Origin: Phreatobacter stygius
GTDB lineage: Bacteria; Pseudomonadota; Alphaproteobacteria; Rhizobiales; Phreatobacteraceae
Direction: 5' to 3'
DNA: 64,000 nucleotides
Assembly (NCBI RefSeq): GCF_005144885.1
Contig: NZ_CP039690.1
Span: forward strand, 62,001 to 126,000
The stretch's first letter is position 1, and each line of letters opens with the position of its first letter. Shown here in pieces: positions 9,601-17,754 of the stretch. The notes under the pieces were generated by a model, which was given only the letters and a program-made list of their open reading frames with translations, ran no database searches and had not been told where the DNA came from. The translations under genes and the position numbers were made by a program.

Positions 9601-10296
9601 GGCGTCAGCGGCTTCTATGCCAATGACAAGACCCGCAGCACGGGTTTCACCGGCACCTCCAACACCTTTGCCGCCGCGGTCTACGGCTCCTGGACGCTCG
9701 GCCGCTTCGAGGCCGACGCCGCCTTCGGTGGTGGCTGGACCGAAATGTCCGCCGATCGCAGCCTCAACATCCAGGGCATCCGGCTCGCCGCGCGCGGCGC
9801 GACCCAGGGCTTCGGCCTGCTGGCGACGGCTGAGATCGGCTACCGCTTCTCGGTCGCGACCGCGCTCGGCTCGGCCTTCCTCAAGCCCTTCGCCGGCTTT
9901 GCTTATGCCGACATCAACCGGGGTGCCTTCGGTGAAACCGGCGCCGGCGGCTTCAATCTCACCGTGCTCGCCGACCGGCCGTCGCGCGCCCTGGCGCAGC
10001 TCGGTCTCAGCGCCGGCCTGTCGGTCACTGGCGCGCATGGCGTGACCTGGCGTCCCGAACTGCGCCTGGCCTGGGGTCACGACTTCAAGGATCCCTCGGC
10101 CGCGACATCCGCCACGCTCCTCGGGCAAACCTTCACCACCAAGGATGCCAGCCTCGGCCGCGACGCCGCGCTGGTCGGCGTCCAGATCGCGGCGAGCCGT
10201 TCCGACCGGTTGCAGGTCTATGCCGGCTATAACGGCGAATTCCGCGGCGACGGCACGTCCCATCAGGGCCGGATCGGCGCGCGCCTGCGCTGGTGA
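6661..10296 (+). CDS. Subtilisin-like serine protease autotransporter (S8 family)
   Basis: Secreted serine protease carried to the surface by its own beta-barrel. With the GTG at 6661 the product is 1211 residues. GGGGGG lies five bases upstream, and the N-terminus becomes a normal signal peptide (SVSSLLLGSALAVILAGRAGA). An in-frame ATG at 6592 has no ribosome site. The catalytic triad is visible: Asp240 in VAVIDTGLD, His291 in GHGTHVAG and Ser502 in GTSMAAPHVSG. The oxyanion-hole Asn is probably in the NGNDG region. After about residue 560 comes a passenger linker with GGFGEIFGNVTVHGTLKPGHSPG, typical of subtilase autotransporters. The last ~270 residues are the beta-barrel, ending in Trp. 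The natural substrate is unknown. Confidence 0.92.
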   Translation: MLVTHLGALARRGRCASVSSLLLGSALAVILAGRAGADDRPARAAARPVVSAPSPHALPPATARRARAEGRALLSGLIEQIRLNPASRDRLTAAAVAVSPLMSAEIDRAAEIGRLLAERSGTGRADPLAPATATRFASAAVATTASAPGPVGARAAPATFPYLTDNGTVTATPRTEQPWMATRTGLDGSYTADQKREFAANWGNLAVGQGTALNATTRPDGTALPGKGLTGRGVTVAVIDTGLDATFNGAGTGFSYLHPEFAGRLDTRSRNTVDSATGSHAILDDAGHGTHVAGSIAAGLDGHGMVGVAPGANLLVMKSLGDDDGPDRALMLIAAMSDVRVINGSYGPTVKRGAVWDTDTLDTEWQAVRSVLAAGKVLVMANGNDGNVNPSGIALFPFITPANARAGIYNDGGRNYDFSVANSPGLPGRIVAVANLGIDLTISEDSNRCGVTAAWCISAPGGGTGAEPPSANETLSTVQRGNKDPVFTAPNGATYGYMTGTSMAAPHVSGVIAVLMEAYPDYSAAEIVRLMFATAQDLGAPGIDAIYGHGLVRLDRALAGSPAIGPTASRTTTVAAGQIETWTAPVSTTGTLTIDNAAAAAGPRSSHAPAPYGQLQIAGEAQFGAVDVRNGQLSVDGTLRSPTITVFANGHLGGFGEIFGNVTVHGTLKPGHSPGELFITGNVAMGQTGIYQVDIDGAADTGGPGSYDTLFVLGAGHSFAAGGTFQARFRGIEGGATNSYVPTIGSKFTVVRAEAGARVTGRFGDVEVEPDAQGLTGLPVNSRLDVLYYPTSVVAAVTPASFANLAQNGISLSARQSAVAGALDRGRPAPGAAMSGSELHVYDLIYGLAPAGLQSAFDEMSGRGYGGMTSSVLKTTLGFGAMLQQRRDGLRSGSSHAAFAPSFGFMGGNRLEMSAGLPSAAPASADGDGAGASATGWSLWGQAFGNTTQAGADRLGSGWSSSGGGIVIGVDRLISPSLLVGVSGFYANDKTRSTGFTGTSNTFAAAVYGSWTLGRFEADAAFGGGWTEMSADRSLNIQGIRLAARGATQGFGLLATAEIGYRFSVATALGSAFLKPFAGFAYADINRGAFGETGAGGFNLTVLADRPSRALAQLGLSAGLSVTGAHGVTWRPELRLAWGHDFKDPSAATSATLLGQTFTTKDASLGRDAALVGVQIAASRSDRLQVYAGYNGEFRGDGTSHQGRIGARLRW

Positions 10297-10375
10297 GGCT
10301 CCTGCCCTTCCGAAACGCGTCAGCCGCATTTCTCCGTTTCCAAAGCCCGGCGGAATGTTCTAGAGGGCGATTGGA

Positions 10376-10460
10376 GCGCACGTGGTGGAATCGGTAGACA
10401 CACGAGACTTAAAATCTTGCGCCTTCGGGCGTGCCGGTTCGAGTCCGGCCGTGCGCACCA
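10376..10460 (+). tRNA. tRNA-Leu (anticodon UAA)
   Basis: 85-base gene. Acceptor arm GCGCACG pairs with CGTGCGC, followed by discriminator A and an encoded CCA. The anticodon stem CGAGA/TCTTG closes the loop CTTAAAA, with TAA at 10410-10412. It has the long class II variable arm (GCGCCTTCGGGCGT) and the TpsiC arm GGTTCGAGTCC. It reads UUA/UUG leucine codons, rare in this high-GC genome. Confidence 0.96.
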
Positions 10461-10561
10461 CAGTTTCGATCGCCGCCCGCGCAGCGCCGGCCTGCCCGCG
10501 CCCGCCCCGTGCCGGTCATGCCCGGAGCAAGCCAGGCTGCCATCCTTGAACCGCTCCTCAT

Positions 10562-10594
10562 AGGCCGGTCCGGCGGCGCTCCGGCCCGGCCTTT
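10562..10594 (+). terminator. Candidate terminator after tRNA-Leu
   Basis: A 12-bp stem with one mismatch (AGGCCGGTCCGG against CCGGCCCGGCCT) and a 7-base loop, followed by a weak T tract (TTTCTT). About 100 bases downstream of the tRNA and on its strand. Confidence 0.4.
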
Positions 10595-10622
10595 CTTCAT
10601 TGGCAAGGCTCCTTGCCGCGCC

Positions 10623-11480
10623 TCATCCGGCCGATGCCCGGTGCTCCCGGAAGGCCGCGGCAAGCGTGCGCAGCGCATCGCGCGACTTGGCATCCGACAG
10701 CGTCGAATGCAGCACGATCTCCGATGACGGCAGTTCCGGAAGCCTGAACCGCTCGCCGACATCGACCGTGCCGGGCGGCACGACGCGGCAGGAGAACACC
10801 GAGACCGCCAGGCCGGCCGAGACGGCAGCCATGACGGCCGACGACCCGCCGCCGAGAAACACCTCGGTCCAGGGGATGCCGGCGGCATCGAGCGCGCGGG
10901 TGGCAATGTCGCGCACGCCGCAGGCCGGCGCCAGCGCGGCCAGGCGCAGCGGCTCGCCCTGGCGATGTTCGAAACCCGGGGTCGCGAACCAGCCGAAATG
11001 TTCCGGCCCGAGCACCTCGCCGTCGCGCCGGTCGTCGTCGCGGCGGATGATCGTCGCGTCGAGTTCGCCCCGGTCGAAGGCATCCAGCAGGACACGCGAG
11101 CTGTCGAGCCTGACCTCGATGGTCAGTGCCGGGTCGTGCGCATGCAGCCGGGCCAGCAAGGTCGGCACTTCCGGCCCCATGACATGGGCGGCGATGCCGA
11201 GCGCGAAACGCCGGCGCGACGAGGCAAGGCCGGCGAGCGCGCGCTCATGGGCCGCCAGGAAGTCGCGAGCGGCGTCGAGGAACACCGCGCCGCGCGCCGA
11301 CAGGCGGACCAGCCGCGGCGTGCGTTCGATCAGCCGGTGGCCGAGCCGGTCTTCGAGCCGCTTCAGCTTGACGCTGATCGCGCCTTGCGTCGTCCCCAAC
11401 GCCTCGGCGGCACGGGTGAAACTCTGCAGATCGGCGATCGCCACGAAGGCCTTGACGGCATCGACATCGAGAGACGCCAT
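10623..11480 (-). CDS. LysR-family transcriptional regulator
   Basis: 285 residues. An N-terminal winged helix-turn-helix occupies about residues 4-62 (FTRAAEALGTTQGAISVKLKRLEDRLG), followed by the LysR substrate-binding domain. It is divergent from the MFS exporter at 11700, with 219 bases between. That is the usual arrangement for a LysR protein controlling its neighbour and itself. The inducer is unknown; by context it would be a substrate of the exporter. It ends shortly downstream of tRNA-Leu. Confidence 0.9.
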   Translation of the reverse strand: MASLDVDAVKAFVAIADLQSFTRAAEALGTTQGAISVKLKRLEDRLGHRLIERTPRLVRLSARGAVFLDAARDFLAAHERALAGLASSRRRFALGIAAHVMGPEVPTLLARLHAHDPALTIEVRLDSSRVLLDAFDRGELDATIIRRDDDRRDGEVLGPEHFGWFATPGFEHRQGEPLRLAALAPACGVRDIATRALDAAGIPWTEVFLGGGSSAVMAAVSAGLAVSVFSCRVVPPGTVDVGERFRLPELPSSEIVLHSTLSDAKSRDALRTLAAAFREHRASAG

Positions 11481-11483
11481 GTC

Positions 11484-11534
11484 AAATATCCAAAACCGTT
11501 ATCTCTGAAATATCCAACCATCCAATTCAGATAT
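11484..11534. promoter_or_regulatory. Candidate LysR operator in the regulator/exporter intergenic region
   Basis: AT-rich patch between the divergent LysR and MFS genes. The 10-mer AAATATCCAA occurs twice (11484-11493 and 11508-11517). ATATC at 11510-11514 is matched by GATAT at 11530-11534 as a dyad. This fits the dyad plus second-site layout of LysR targets. No experimental support; prediction by eye. Confidence 0.35.
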
Positions 11535-11699
11535 GATCAAGGCCGGACTATGTTGCCTTAACCCAAGCAACAGGCGGACCGGCCCAAAGCCGGGCATCCC
11601 GACAACCGGACATCCCCTGAGCGCCGGCAATGCCGCGCGCCCTGTCCGGCCGTCTCCGGATGTCGCGCCTGCCCGTCTCGACGCCGAAAGACCCGACCC

Positions 11700-13253
11700 A
11701 TGACCCATGCCTCCACCGGCCGCAGCACGATCGCTCTGGCCGCCGTCTCCCTCTCGGCCCTGATGTTCGGCCTCGAAATCTCCAGCATCCCGGCGATCCT
11801 GCCGACGCTCGAACAGGTGCTACATGCCGACTTCAAGCAGCTCCAGTGGATCATGAATGCCTATACCATCGCCTGCACCACGGTGCTGATGGCGACCGGC
11901 ACGCTGGCCGACCGTTATGGCCGCAAGCTGATCTTCATGATCGGCATCGTCGCCTTCGGCATCACCTCGCTGATCTGCGGGCTGGCGCAGGATGCCGCCG
12001 TGCTGATCGCCGGCCGCTTCCTGCAGGGCATGAGCGGCGGCGCGATGCTGATCTGCCAGGTCGCCATCCTGTCCCACCAGTTCCCGGCCGGCCGGCAGCG
12101 CGGCACCGCCTTCGGCTGGTGGGGCATCATTTTCGGCATTGGCCTCGGTTTCGGCCCGATCATCGGCGGCGCCATCGTCGCGGTGTCGAACTGGCAATGG
12201 GTCTTCCTCGTCCACGGCGTGCTGGCGCTGGTGACGCTCGCCCTCGCCATGGCCGGCGTCGGCGAATCGAAAGACCCGAAAGCCGAGCGCCTCGATGTCG
12301 CCGGCATCGCCACCCTGTCGGTCGCGGTCTTCTGCCTCGCCTATTTCATCACCCAGGGACCGGATCTCGGCTTCGCCAGTCCTTCGGCCCTGGCGATCAT
12401 CGGCCTCGCCGCCGCGAGCCTGGTCGCCTTCGTCGTCGCCGAGACGCTCAACCCGCGCCCGATGTTCGATTTTTCGGTGTTCCGCATCCGCAGCTTCTCG
12501 GGCGCGCTGATCGGCTCGGTCGGCATGAATTTCAGCTTCTGGCCGTTCATGATCTACCTGCCGATCTATTTCCAGGCCGGCCTCGGTTATGACAGCGTCG
12601 CCGCCGGGCTGGCGCTGCTGGCCTATACGCTTCCCACCCTGGTCGTGCCGCCGCTGGGCGAGCGCCTGGCGCTGCGTTACCGGCCCGGCCTCACCATTCC
12701 CGCGGGTCTGTTCACGATCGGCCTCGGTTTCATCCTGATGTGGTTCGGCAGCGCCGCCGACCAGGCGAGCTGGCTGACCATGCTGCCCGGCTGCCTGCTC
12801 TCGGGCGTCGGGCTCGGCCTGACCAACACGCCGGTCACCAACACCACCACGGCCTCGGTGCCCGGCGAGCGCGCCGGCATGGCCTCCGGCATCGACATGA
12901 GCGCCCGGATGATCTCGCTCGCCGTCAACATCGCCCTGATGGGCTTCATCCTGGTCGAGGGCGTTCTGTCTCACCTGCGCGGCGCGCTGCCGTCCCTCGA
13001 CGCGGCGCAATTGCGGCCGCTCGCGGAGCGTATCGCCGCCGGCAGCGTCACCGCCGCGACCCAGGCCGCGCCCGATCCGTCGTCCCTCGGCACCAGCGCG
13101 ACCATCGTCCACCAGGCCCTGGTTCATGGTTTCGGCTGGGTGCTGCTGTTCGGCGGCATCGGCATCTGGCTGCTGGCGGCGCTGAGTTTCATCGCCTTCG
13201 GCCCCGCGGCGCCGGCCGGCGCGCCGACGCCGTCTCAGCGGGCCTCGTCATAG
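11700..13253 (+). CDS. MFS exporter, DHA2 (14-TM) family
   Basis: 517-residue inner-membrane proton-driven multidrug-type exporter. The 14 hydrophobic segments, the motif A-like loop LADRYGRKLIFMIG after TM2, and the length match the DHA2 (EmrB/QacA) family. It has no EmrA-type partner nearby. It is divergent from a LysR gene that probably regulates it. Its 3' end overlaps by 19 bases the convergent DUF4287-type gene. The exported compound is unknown. Confidence 0.88.
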   Translation: MTHASTGRSTIALAAVSLSALMFGLEISSIPAILPTLEQVLHADFKQLQWIMNAYTIACTTVLMATGTLADRYGRKLIFMIGIVAFGITSLICGLAQDAAVLIAGRFLQGMSGGAMLICQVAILSHQFPAGRQRGTAFGWWGIIFGIGLGFGPIIGGAIVAVSNWQWVFLVHGVLALVTLALAMAGVGESKDPKAERLDVAGIATLSVAVFCLAYFITQGPDLGFASPSALAIIGLAAASLVAFVVAETLNPRPMFDFSVFRIRSFSGALIGSVGMNFSFWPFMIYLPIYFQAGLGYDSVAAGLALLAYTLPTLVVPPLGERLALRYRPGLTIPAGLFTIGLGFILMWFGSAADQASWLTMLPGCLLSGVGLGLTNTPVTNTTTASVPGERAGMASGIDMSARMISLAVNIALMGFILVEGVLSHLRGALPSLDAAQLRPLAERIAAGSVTAATQAAPDPSSLGTSATIVHQALVHGFGWVLLFGGIGIWLLAALSFIAFGPAAPAGAPTPSQRASS

Positions 13254-13789
13254 GCGCGGCGCAACCACTCGATCAGCTCGGCATCGACCTCGGCTGCATC
13301 CGCAATGCGCACGCGGTGGGTGACCATGCTGTTCCATGAGCCGGCGGCGGCGAAACGTTCGGTCGCGTCAGCGCCCTTGCGCTTGATGCCGATGTCCATG
13401 TGTCCGGCCGAGGGTTGCACGATGGCGAACTTCTTCTTGCCCCGCACCAGGCTGGCATAGCTGTCGGTCGGTGCCACCGCGACATCGTCGCCGAAGGCCT
13501 GAACCTGCCGCAGCAGCGCGTCGAACTGCGATTGCCAGACGGCCTTGCCGCCGGCGAACAGCTTGGCGAGCCGGTCATCGGGCGCGGCCCGCGGTCCGCC
13601 ATTGGCTTTCAAGAGCGCGTAGATCGCCATCGCGTGGCCACGGCCGAGCCCGAAATCCTGCGCCAGCCAGGCAACGATATCGGCGGCCTTGGCGCTGGCG
13701 AGGCCCTTTTCCGCCGCCAGCGCCCTGAAATCGTCAGGCCCCTTGCCGGTCTTGGCTTTGATGGTGTCGAGATAGGCCTGAAATGACAT
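13235..13789 (-). CDS. DUF4287/DUF5655-type protein
   Basis: 184 residues. The N-terminal part (MSFQAYLDTIKAKTGKGPDD through DFGLGRGHAMAIYAL) is the DUF4287 module, and the C-terminal half resembles DUF5655 (predicted to be nucleic-acid associated, function unproven). The ATG at 13789 is chosen over a longer frame because GGAGAA lies just upstream and DUF4287 proteins begin at this point. The 3' end overlaps the MFS gene by 19 bases in convergent orientation. Confidence 0.75.
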   Translation of the reverse strand: MSFQAYLDTIKAKTGKGPDDFRALAAEKGLASAKAADIVAWLAQDFGLGRGHAMAIYALLKANGGPRAAPDDRLAKLFAGGKAVWQSQFDALLRQVQAFGDDVAVAPTDSYASLVRGKKKFAIVQPSAGHMDIGIKRKGADATERFAAAGSWNSMVTHRVRIADAAEVDAELIEWLRRAYDEAR

Positions 13790-14146
13790 GGGATTCTCCG
13801 AAAGACGATCGGCAACGTACCGCGGCCGCTGGCCGGCGCGAAGCCCGTTGCCGGTCGTCTCGGCGAGAATGATGGCGGCTTGCGGGCCGCCGGTCGAGGC
13901 AATCCGAGACACCGCTGACAAGCCGTGCGCGCCACTCTCGTGCCGTCGGGAATTGGGCCATGACTATAGACCCGCTAAACTCTACAGGCAGAAGACAGCG
14001 TTTCTATCGCTTTGAATTACCGGTCATTCTGTTGATCGAGGGCATTGGCGATATTTAGCCCTCCTCGCCCCGAATGGACGATGGATCCGTTGCGCACTTG
14101 GCGCCGGACCCGTGCCTGACACAGCAGCCAAGGAACACCATCTCTC
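13790..14146. other. Intergenic region without a supported gene
   Basis: Divergent promoter space between the DUF4287-type gene (minus) and the luciferase-like monooxygenase (plus). The middle (about 13960-14060) is AT-richer than its surroundings. I see no convincing open frame, RNA or terminator. Confidence 0.4.
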
Positions 14147-15196
14147 ATGACCCTCGCGACCAAGACGCCCACGGCCGGACAACGTGCCGGTGGCGCGTCC
14201 TTCGACGCCTTCGCAGGCCATCCCGGCTATCGCCGGATGTTTGCTCCCGATCAGCTCACCCTTGGCATCTTCCTGCCCTTGCGCTTCTTCCGCGGCGACA
14301 TGCGCGTGCTGGCGGATCAGGCCGATCTTGTCGCCGACGTCGACCGGCGCGGCTTCGCGGCCGTCTGGGTTCGCGACGTGCCGCTTTTTGATCCGGGCTT
14401 CGGTGATGCGGGACAGGTCTTCGACCCTTTCACCTACCTCGCCTATCTGGCTGCCCGGACCGAGCGGGTGGCGCTGGCAACCGGCAGCGCGATCTTTTCG
14501 CTGCGCCACCCGATCGATCTCGCCAAGATGGCAACCACCATCGATCGTCTGTCGGGCGGACGCCTCGTGCTGGGCATCGCATCCGGTGATCGGCCCGTCG
14601 AGTTTCCGGCCTATGGCATCGATATCGATACGCGCGGAGACCGCTTCGCGGCAACCGTCACCTATTTCCGGCAATTGATCGGGGGCGATCGTCCCTCGGT
14701 CCACTCGCCGCTCGGCACCATGGATGGCGTCGATCTCCTGCCCAAACCGGCGGCCGGGCGCATACCGCTCATCGTCACCGGCTCGAGCCGGCAGGACCTG
14801 TCATGGGTTGGCGACCATGCCGATGGCTGGCTGACCTATCCGCAGTCGACCCACACGCCGGAAGGGCCGCGGCAGCTGTCCGATAAGATCCGGGCCTGGC
14901 GCGCGCTCATCCCGGATGGCGGTTTCCGGCCCCACCTGACCAATGAATGGCTCGACCTCGCCGAAGATCCGAACTTTCCCAGGACGCCGCTTCAGGGTGG
15001 TTACGTTCTGAAGACCGGCCGCAAGGCGCTGATCGACCTTCTCGGCGAATGGCGCGCGGCCGGCGTGAACCATGGCGCTCTCGGCATTCAGTTCGCCGCG
15101 CGGCCGGCAGCCGAGATCATCCAGGAGCTGGCGGAAGAGGTGCTGCCGCTGTTCCCGTCGCATCCGGGCCCGCCGCCACTGACGCAGAAATGGTGA
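14147..15196 (+). CDS. Luciferase-like monooxygenase (LLM class flavin oxidoreductase)
   Basis: 349-residue F420/FMN-dependent type TIM-barrel oxidoreductase. LTLGIFLPL near residue 38, then AAVWVRDVPLFDPGFGD, GSAIFSLRHPIDLAKMA and LSGGRLVLGIASGDRPVEFPA, match the BA3436-like subgroup of luciferase-type oxidoreductases. The substrate is unknown. It is followed, convergently, by the MhqD/MhqO-like genes, so a link to aromatic or electrophile metabolism is possible but unproven. Confidence 0.82.
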   Translation: MTLATKTPTAGQRAGGASFDAFAGHPGYRRMFAPDQLTLGIFLPLRFFRGDMRVLADQADLVADVDRRGFAAVWVRDVPLFDPGFGDAGQVFDPFTYLAYLAARTERVALATGSAIFSLRHPIDLAKMATTIDRLSGGRLVLGIASGDRPVEFPAYGIDIDTRGDRFAATVTYFRQLIGGDRPSVHSPLGTMDGVDLLPKPAAGRIPLIVTGSSRQDLSWVGDHADGWLTYPQSTHTPEGPRQLSDKIRAWRALIPDGGFRPHLTNEWLDLAEDPNFPRTPLQGGYVLKTGRKALIDLLGEWRAAGVNHGALGIQFAARPAAEIIQELAEEVLPLFPSHPGPPPLTQKW

Positions 15197-15230
15197 TCGT
15201 CGGCGAGGAATGGCCACCCTCGCCCCGAAA

Positions 15231-15878
15231 TCACTCCCCCTCGTCGCGCAACAGGCCGGCGATCAGGCGGCGAACCTGGCCGATCTCGTCGTCGTTGATG
15301 GTATGGCCCATGCCCGGATAGATCCGTTCGGTGACGGTCGCGCCGAGGCCGGCCAGCACCTTGCTGGTCTCCTTGACCCGGCCGAGCGGGATGTGGCTGT
15401 CGACATCGCTGCAGCCGAGGAACACCGGCGTGCCGCCGAGCGTTCCCGCATAGTCGCGCGGCGTCCCCTCAGGGCCGATCAGGCCGGCGCTCAGGCCGGC
15501 CACGCCGCCGAAGTGGCGGGCATTGCGCGCGGCATATTCCAGCGCCAGGCAGCCGCCCTGCGAGAAGCCGGCGAGGATGATGCGCTCCGGCGCGAACCCC
15601 TCCCCGGCAAGCGCCTCAACGGTCGTTCCGACAATGCCGAGCGCGCGCGTCAGCGACGGCTCGTTCTGGGCCAACGGCGCCAGGAAGGATTGCGGGTACC
15701 AGCTGTGGCCCGGCGCCTGCGGCGCCAGATAGGCAAGGTCCGGCTGGGCGAACACCTCCGCCAGCGACAGCATGCCCTCGGCGCTGGCGCCGCGGCCGTG
15801 CAGCAGGATCATGGCGGCGCGGGCGCGCGACAATGGCGCGCCCGCACGTGCGATCGAAAGGCTCTGGTCGGTGGCCAT
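15231..15878 (-). CDS. Phospholipase/carboxylesterase-type alpha/beta hydrolase (MhqD-like)
   Basis: 215-residue hydrolase. Nucleophile Ser106 is in GFSQGG, the acid is Asp158 or Asp160 (CSDVDSHIP), and the base is His192 (GMGHTIN). Its start codon shares one base with the stop codon of the ring-cleaving dioxygenase upstream (TGATG), so the two are translationally coupled. In Bacillus the paired MhqD hydrolase and MhqO dioxygenase act in hydroquinone/quinone resistance; the same pairing here suggests the same role. Confidence 0.83.
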   Translation of the reverse strand: MATDQSLSIARAGAPLSRARAAMILLHGRGASAEGMLSLAEVFAQPDLAYLAPQAPGHSWYPQSFLAPLAQNEPSLTRALGIVGTTVEALAGEGFAPERIILAGFSQGGCLALEYAARNARHFGGVAGLSAGLIGPEGTPRDYAGTLGGTPVFLGCSDVDSHIPLGRVKETSKVLAGLGATVTERIYPGMGHTINDDEIGQVRRLIAGLLRDEGE

Positions 15879-16807
15879 CAGGCGGTCTCCAGGGGCAGCA
15901 GGATCTTTTCGAGCTCGCCACGGCGGGCTTCCAGGAAGCGCGGCAGTTTCAGGTCCTGGCCGAGCGTCGCCAGGGGCTCGTCGACGGTGAAGCCCGGGAC
16001 ATCGGTGGCGATCTCGAAGATCACGCCGCCGGGTTCGCGGAAATAGACCGAGCGGAAATATTGCCGGTCCTTCTGCTCGGTCACCTGCAGGCCGTGCCGG
16101 GCGCCGAGCTTGCGTGCCATCTCGGCCTGCGCGGCATCATCGGCGGCGCGAAACGCGACGTGATGCACCGCGCCGCGGCCCATGGCGCCGCGCGCGCCGC
16201 CCTCAACCTGCCTGATGTCGACGATGCCGCCGGCCGCCTCGCTGCCGCGGAAGCGGATCAGGGCGCCGTCGCGGCCGGCCTCGCTGAAACCGAAGACGTC
16301 GGTCAGCACCGCGCCGGTGGCCGCCGCCGTTTCGATCGCCAGGGTGACCCCGTGGAAGCCCCTGATGGCATGGTCGGCCGGAATGTCGTCGCGGGCCCAG
16401 CCCGCTTCGGTTTCCGCGCCGGTGACGCCGGCCAGCGCCAGCCGCATGCCGTCGGGATCGGCGAAAGCCAGCACCGGCTCGCCGAAACGCTCGGCCACGG
16501 CGTCATGGGCGACGCCCTTCTCGGCGAGACGGCGGGCCCAGAAATCGATCGAACCCGCCGGCACGCGGAACCGCGTCTCGTCGGTCAGGCCGACGCCGGC
16601 CCGCCCGGGACCGGCATGCTCCCAGGGGAAGAAGGTCAGGATCGTGCCGGGATGGCCGGCCTCGTCGCCGTAATAGAGGTGATAGGTGCCGGGATCGTCG
16701 AAATTGACCGTCTTCTTGACGAAGCGCAGGCCAAGGCTACGGACGTAGAAGTCCAGGTTGCGATGGGCCGAGCCCGAAATCGCCGTGACGTGATGAATGC
16801 CAGACAT
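15878..16807 (-). CDS. VOC-family ring-cleaving dioxygenase (MhqO-like)
   Basis: 309 residues with two vicinal-oxygen-chelate modules. The first begins GIHHVTAISG with YHLYYGDEAGHPG; the second contains VHHVAFRAAD and ends with EPGGVIFEIATD, which supplies the glutamate metal ligand. Predicted extradiol-type cleavage of hydroquinones, as for MhqO. Coupled by TGATG to the hydrolase gene downstream. A WrbA quinone reductase gene lies upstream on the same strand after a terminator, and the three probably form one detoxification regulon. Confidence 0.87.
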   Translation of the reverse strand: MSGIHHVTAISGSAHRNLDFYVRSLGLRFVKKTVNFDDPGTYHLYYGDEAGHPGTILTFFPWEHAGPGRAGVGLTDETRFRVPAGSIDFWARRLAEKGVAHDAVAERFGEPVLAFADPDGMRLALAGVTGAETEAGWARDDIPADHAIRGFHGVTLAIETAAATGAVLTDVFGFSEAGRDGALIRFRGSEAAGGIVDIRQVEGGARGAMGRGAVHHVAFRAADDAAQAEMARKLGARHGLQVTEQKDRQYFRSVYFREPGGVIFEIATDVPGFTVDEPLATLGQDLKLPRFLEARRGELEKILLPLETA

Positions 16808-16969
16808 GAGTGGGTCCTCCTCTTCCGTCGGGTGCGACGGGTCAATGCTGTCTCTGCGGACATATTGATCCGAGCCCAGGAGAAGACAATTCCATCAGTT
16901 TTGCAGACACTGTCTATGAAACAGCGACAAAATCTGGCGAGCCGTCGAGCAGCCTACTCCGCGCGCACG

Positions 16970-17002
16970 AAAAAGGCGCCCCTGGGAAACCAGGGACGCC
17001 TT
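16970..17002 (-). terminator. Rho-independent terminator downstream of wrbA
   Basis: Read on the minus strand, AAGGCGTCCCTGG pairs with CCAGGGGCGCCTT across a short TTTC loop and is followed by a T tract. It begins about 33 bases after the wrbA stop, separating wrbA from the mhqO-like gene. Confidence 0.75.
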
Positions 17003-17034
17003 CGTATCGGCGGATGATCGGGAGGAACCGGCGC

Positions 17035-17631
17035 TCAGCGGAGTTTGGCGGCGATCCCGGCGACATGGCGGCCCTGGTAGCGGGCGCCGTCGAGCTCGAT
17101 CCTGGAGGGCTGCCGGCTGCCGTCGCCGGCGGCGATGGTGGAGGCGCCATAAGGCGAATTGCCCATCACCTCGGTGACGCCCATCTGGCCCTGGAAAGCA
17201 TAGGGCAGCCCGACGATCACCATGCCGAGATGCAGGAGCACCGGGTGGAAGGTGAGGATGGTCGATTCCTGGCCGCCGTGCTGGGTCGCCGACGCGGTGA
17301 ACACCGAACCGACCTTGCCGGTCAGCTTGCCCCGCGCCCACAGGCCGCCGGCCTGGTCGAGGAAGTTCTTCATCTGCGCGGTCATGTTGCCGAAGCGCGT
17401 GCCGGTGCCGAAAATGATGGCGTCATAGTTCGGCAGGTCGTCGATGCTGGCGATCGGCGCGGCCTGGTCGAGCTTGAAGCCGGATTTGCGCGCGATCTCT
17501 TCCGGCACCAGTTCCGGCACCCGCTTGATGGTCGCTTCCGCGCCCGCCTCGCGCACCCCTTCGGCCACGGCCCGAGCCATGGTTTCGATATGGCCGTAGG
17601 ACGAATAATAGAGCACCAGAACCTTGGTCAT
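17035..17631 (-). CDS. wrbA: NAD(P)H:quinone oxidoreductase, WrbA type
   Basis: 198-residue flavodoxin-fold enzyme that reduces quinones by two electrons, avoiding semiquinones. The FMN phosphate loop [12 protein letters not shown] is at residues 7-18, with [19 protein letters not shown] near 77 and GNSPYGAS near 157, all WrbA hallmarks. The frame opens 19 codons earlier, but the ATG at 17631 gives the family start ([10 protein letters not shown]) and has GGAGA upstream. It is divergent from a LysR gene, its probable regulator, and upstream of the mhqO/mhqD-like pair. Confidence 0.93.
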   Translation of the reverse strand: MTKVLVLYYSSYGHIETMARAVAEGVREAGAEATIKRVPELVPEEIARKSGFKLDQAAPIASIDDLPNYDAIIFGTGTRFGNMTAQMKNFLDQAGGLWARGKLTGKVGSVFTASATQHGGQESTILTFHPVLLHLGMVIVGLPYAFQGQMGVTEVMGNSPYGASTIAAGDGSRQPSRIELDGARYQGRHVAGIAAKLR

Positions 17632-17754
17632 CACTGTCTCCGCGTTGAATTCCGCGGCGACTATTGACATGCTACGCTTTGACGACAATCTCTTAATTCA
17701 TGGCAATAGCGTCTTCAATCTGGCGACAATTGCTGACCCATTCCCGGTGAGGCC
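17632..17754. promoter_or_regulatory. wrbA/LysR divergent promoter region
   Basis: 123 bases between the two start codons, markedly AT-richer than the genes around. It holds TTGACA-like hexamers and repeated ATTG/CAAT half-sites (for example CGACAAT twice). Such dyads are usual LysR binding sites; boundaries were not defined. Confidence 0.4.

Noticed and set aside
8341-10329. 662-codon frame antisense to the subtilase autotransporter
   Set aside because: High-GC antisense shadow; the plus strand carries the protease and barrel.
10376-10460. tRNA-Leu as an integration site for a genomic island
   Set aside because: No integrase gene nearby and no second copy of the tRNA 3' end was noticed in the window.
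11820-13127. 435-codon frame antisense to the MFS exporter
   Set aside because: Composition is Arg/Gly/Asp/Gln-rich, no motif; the plus frame has 14 membrane helices.
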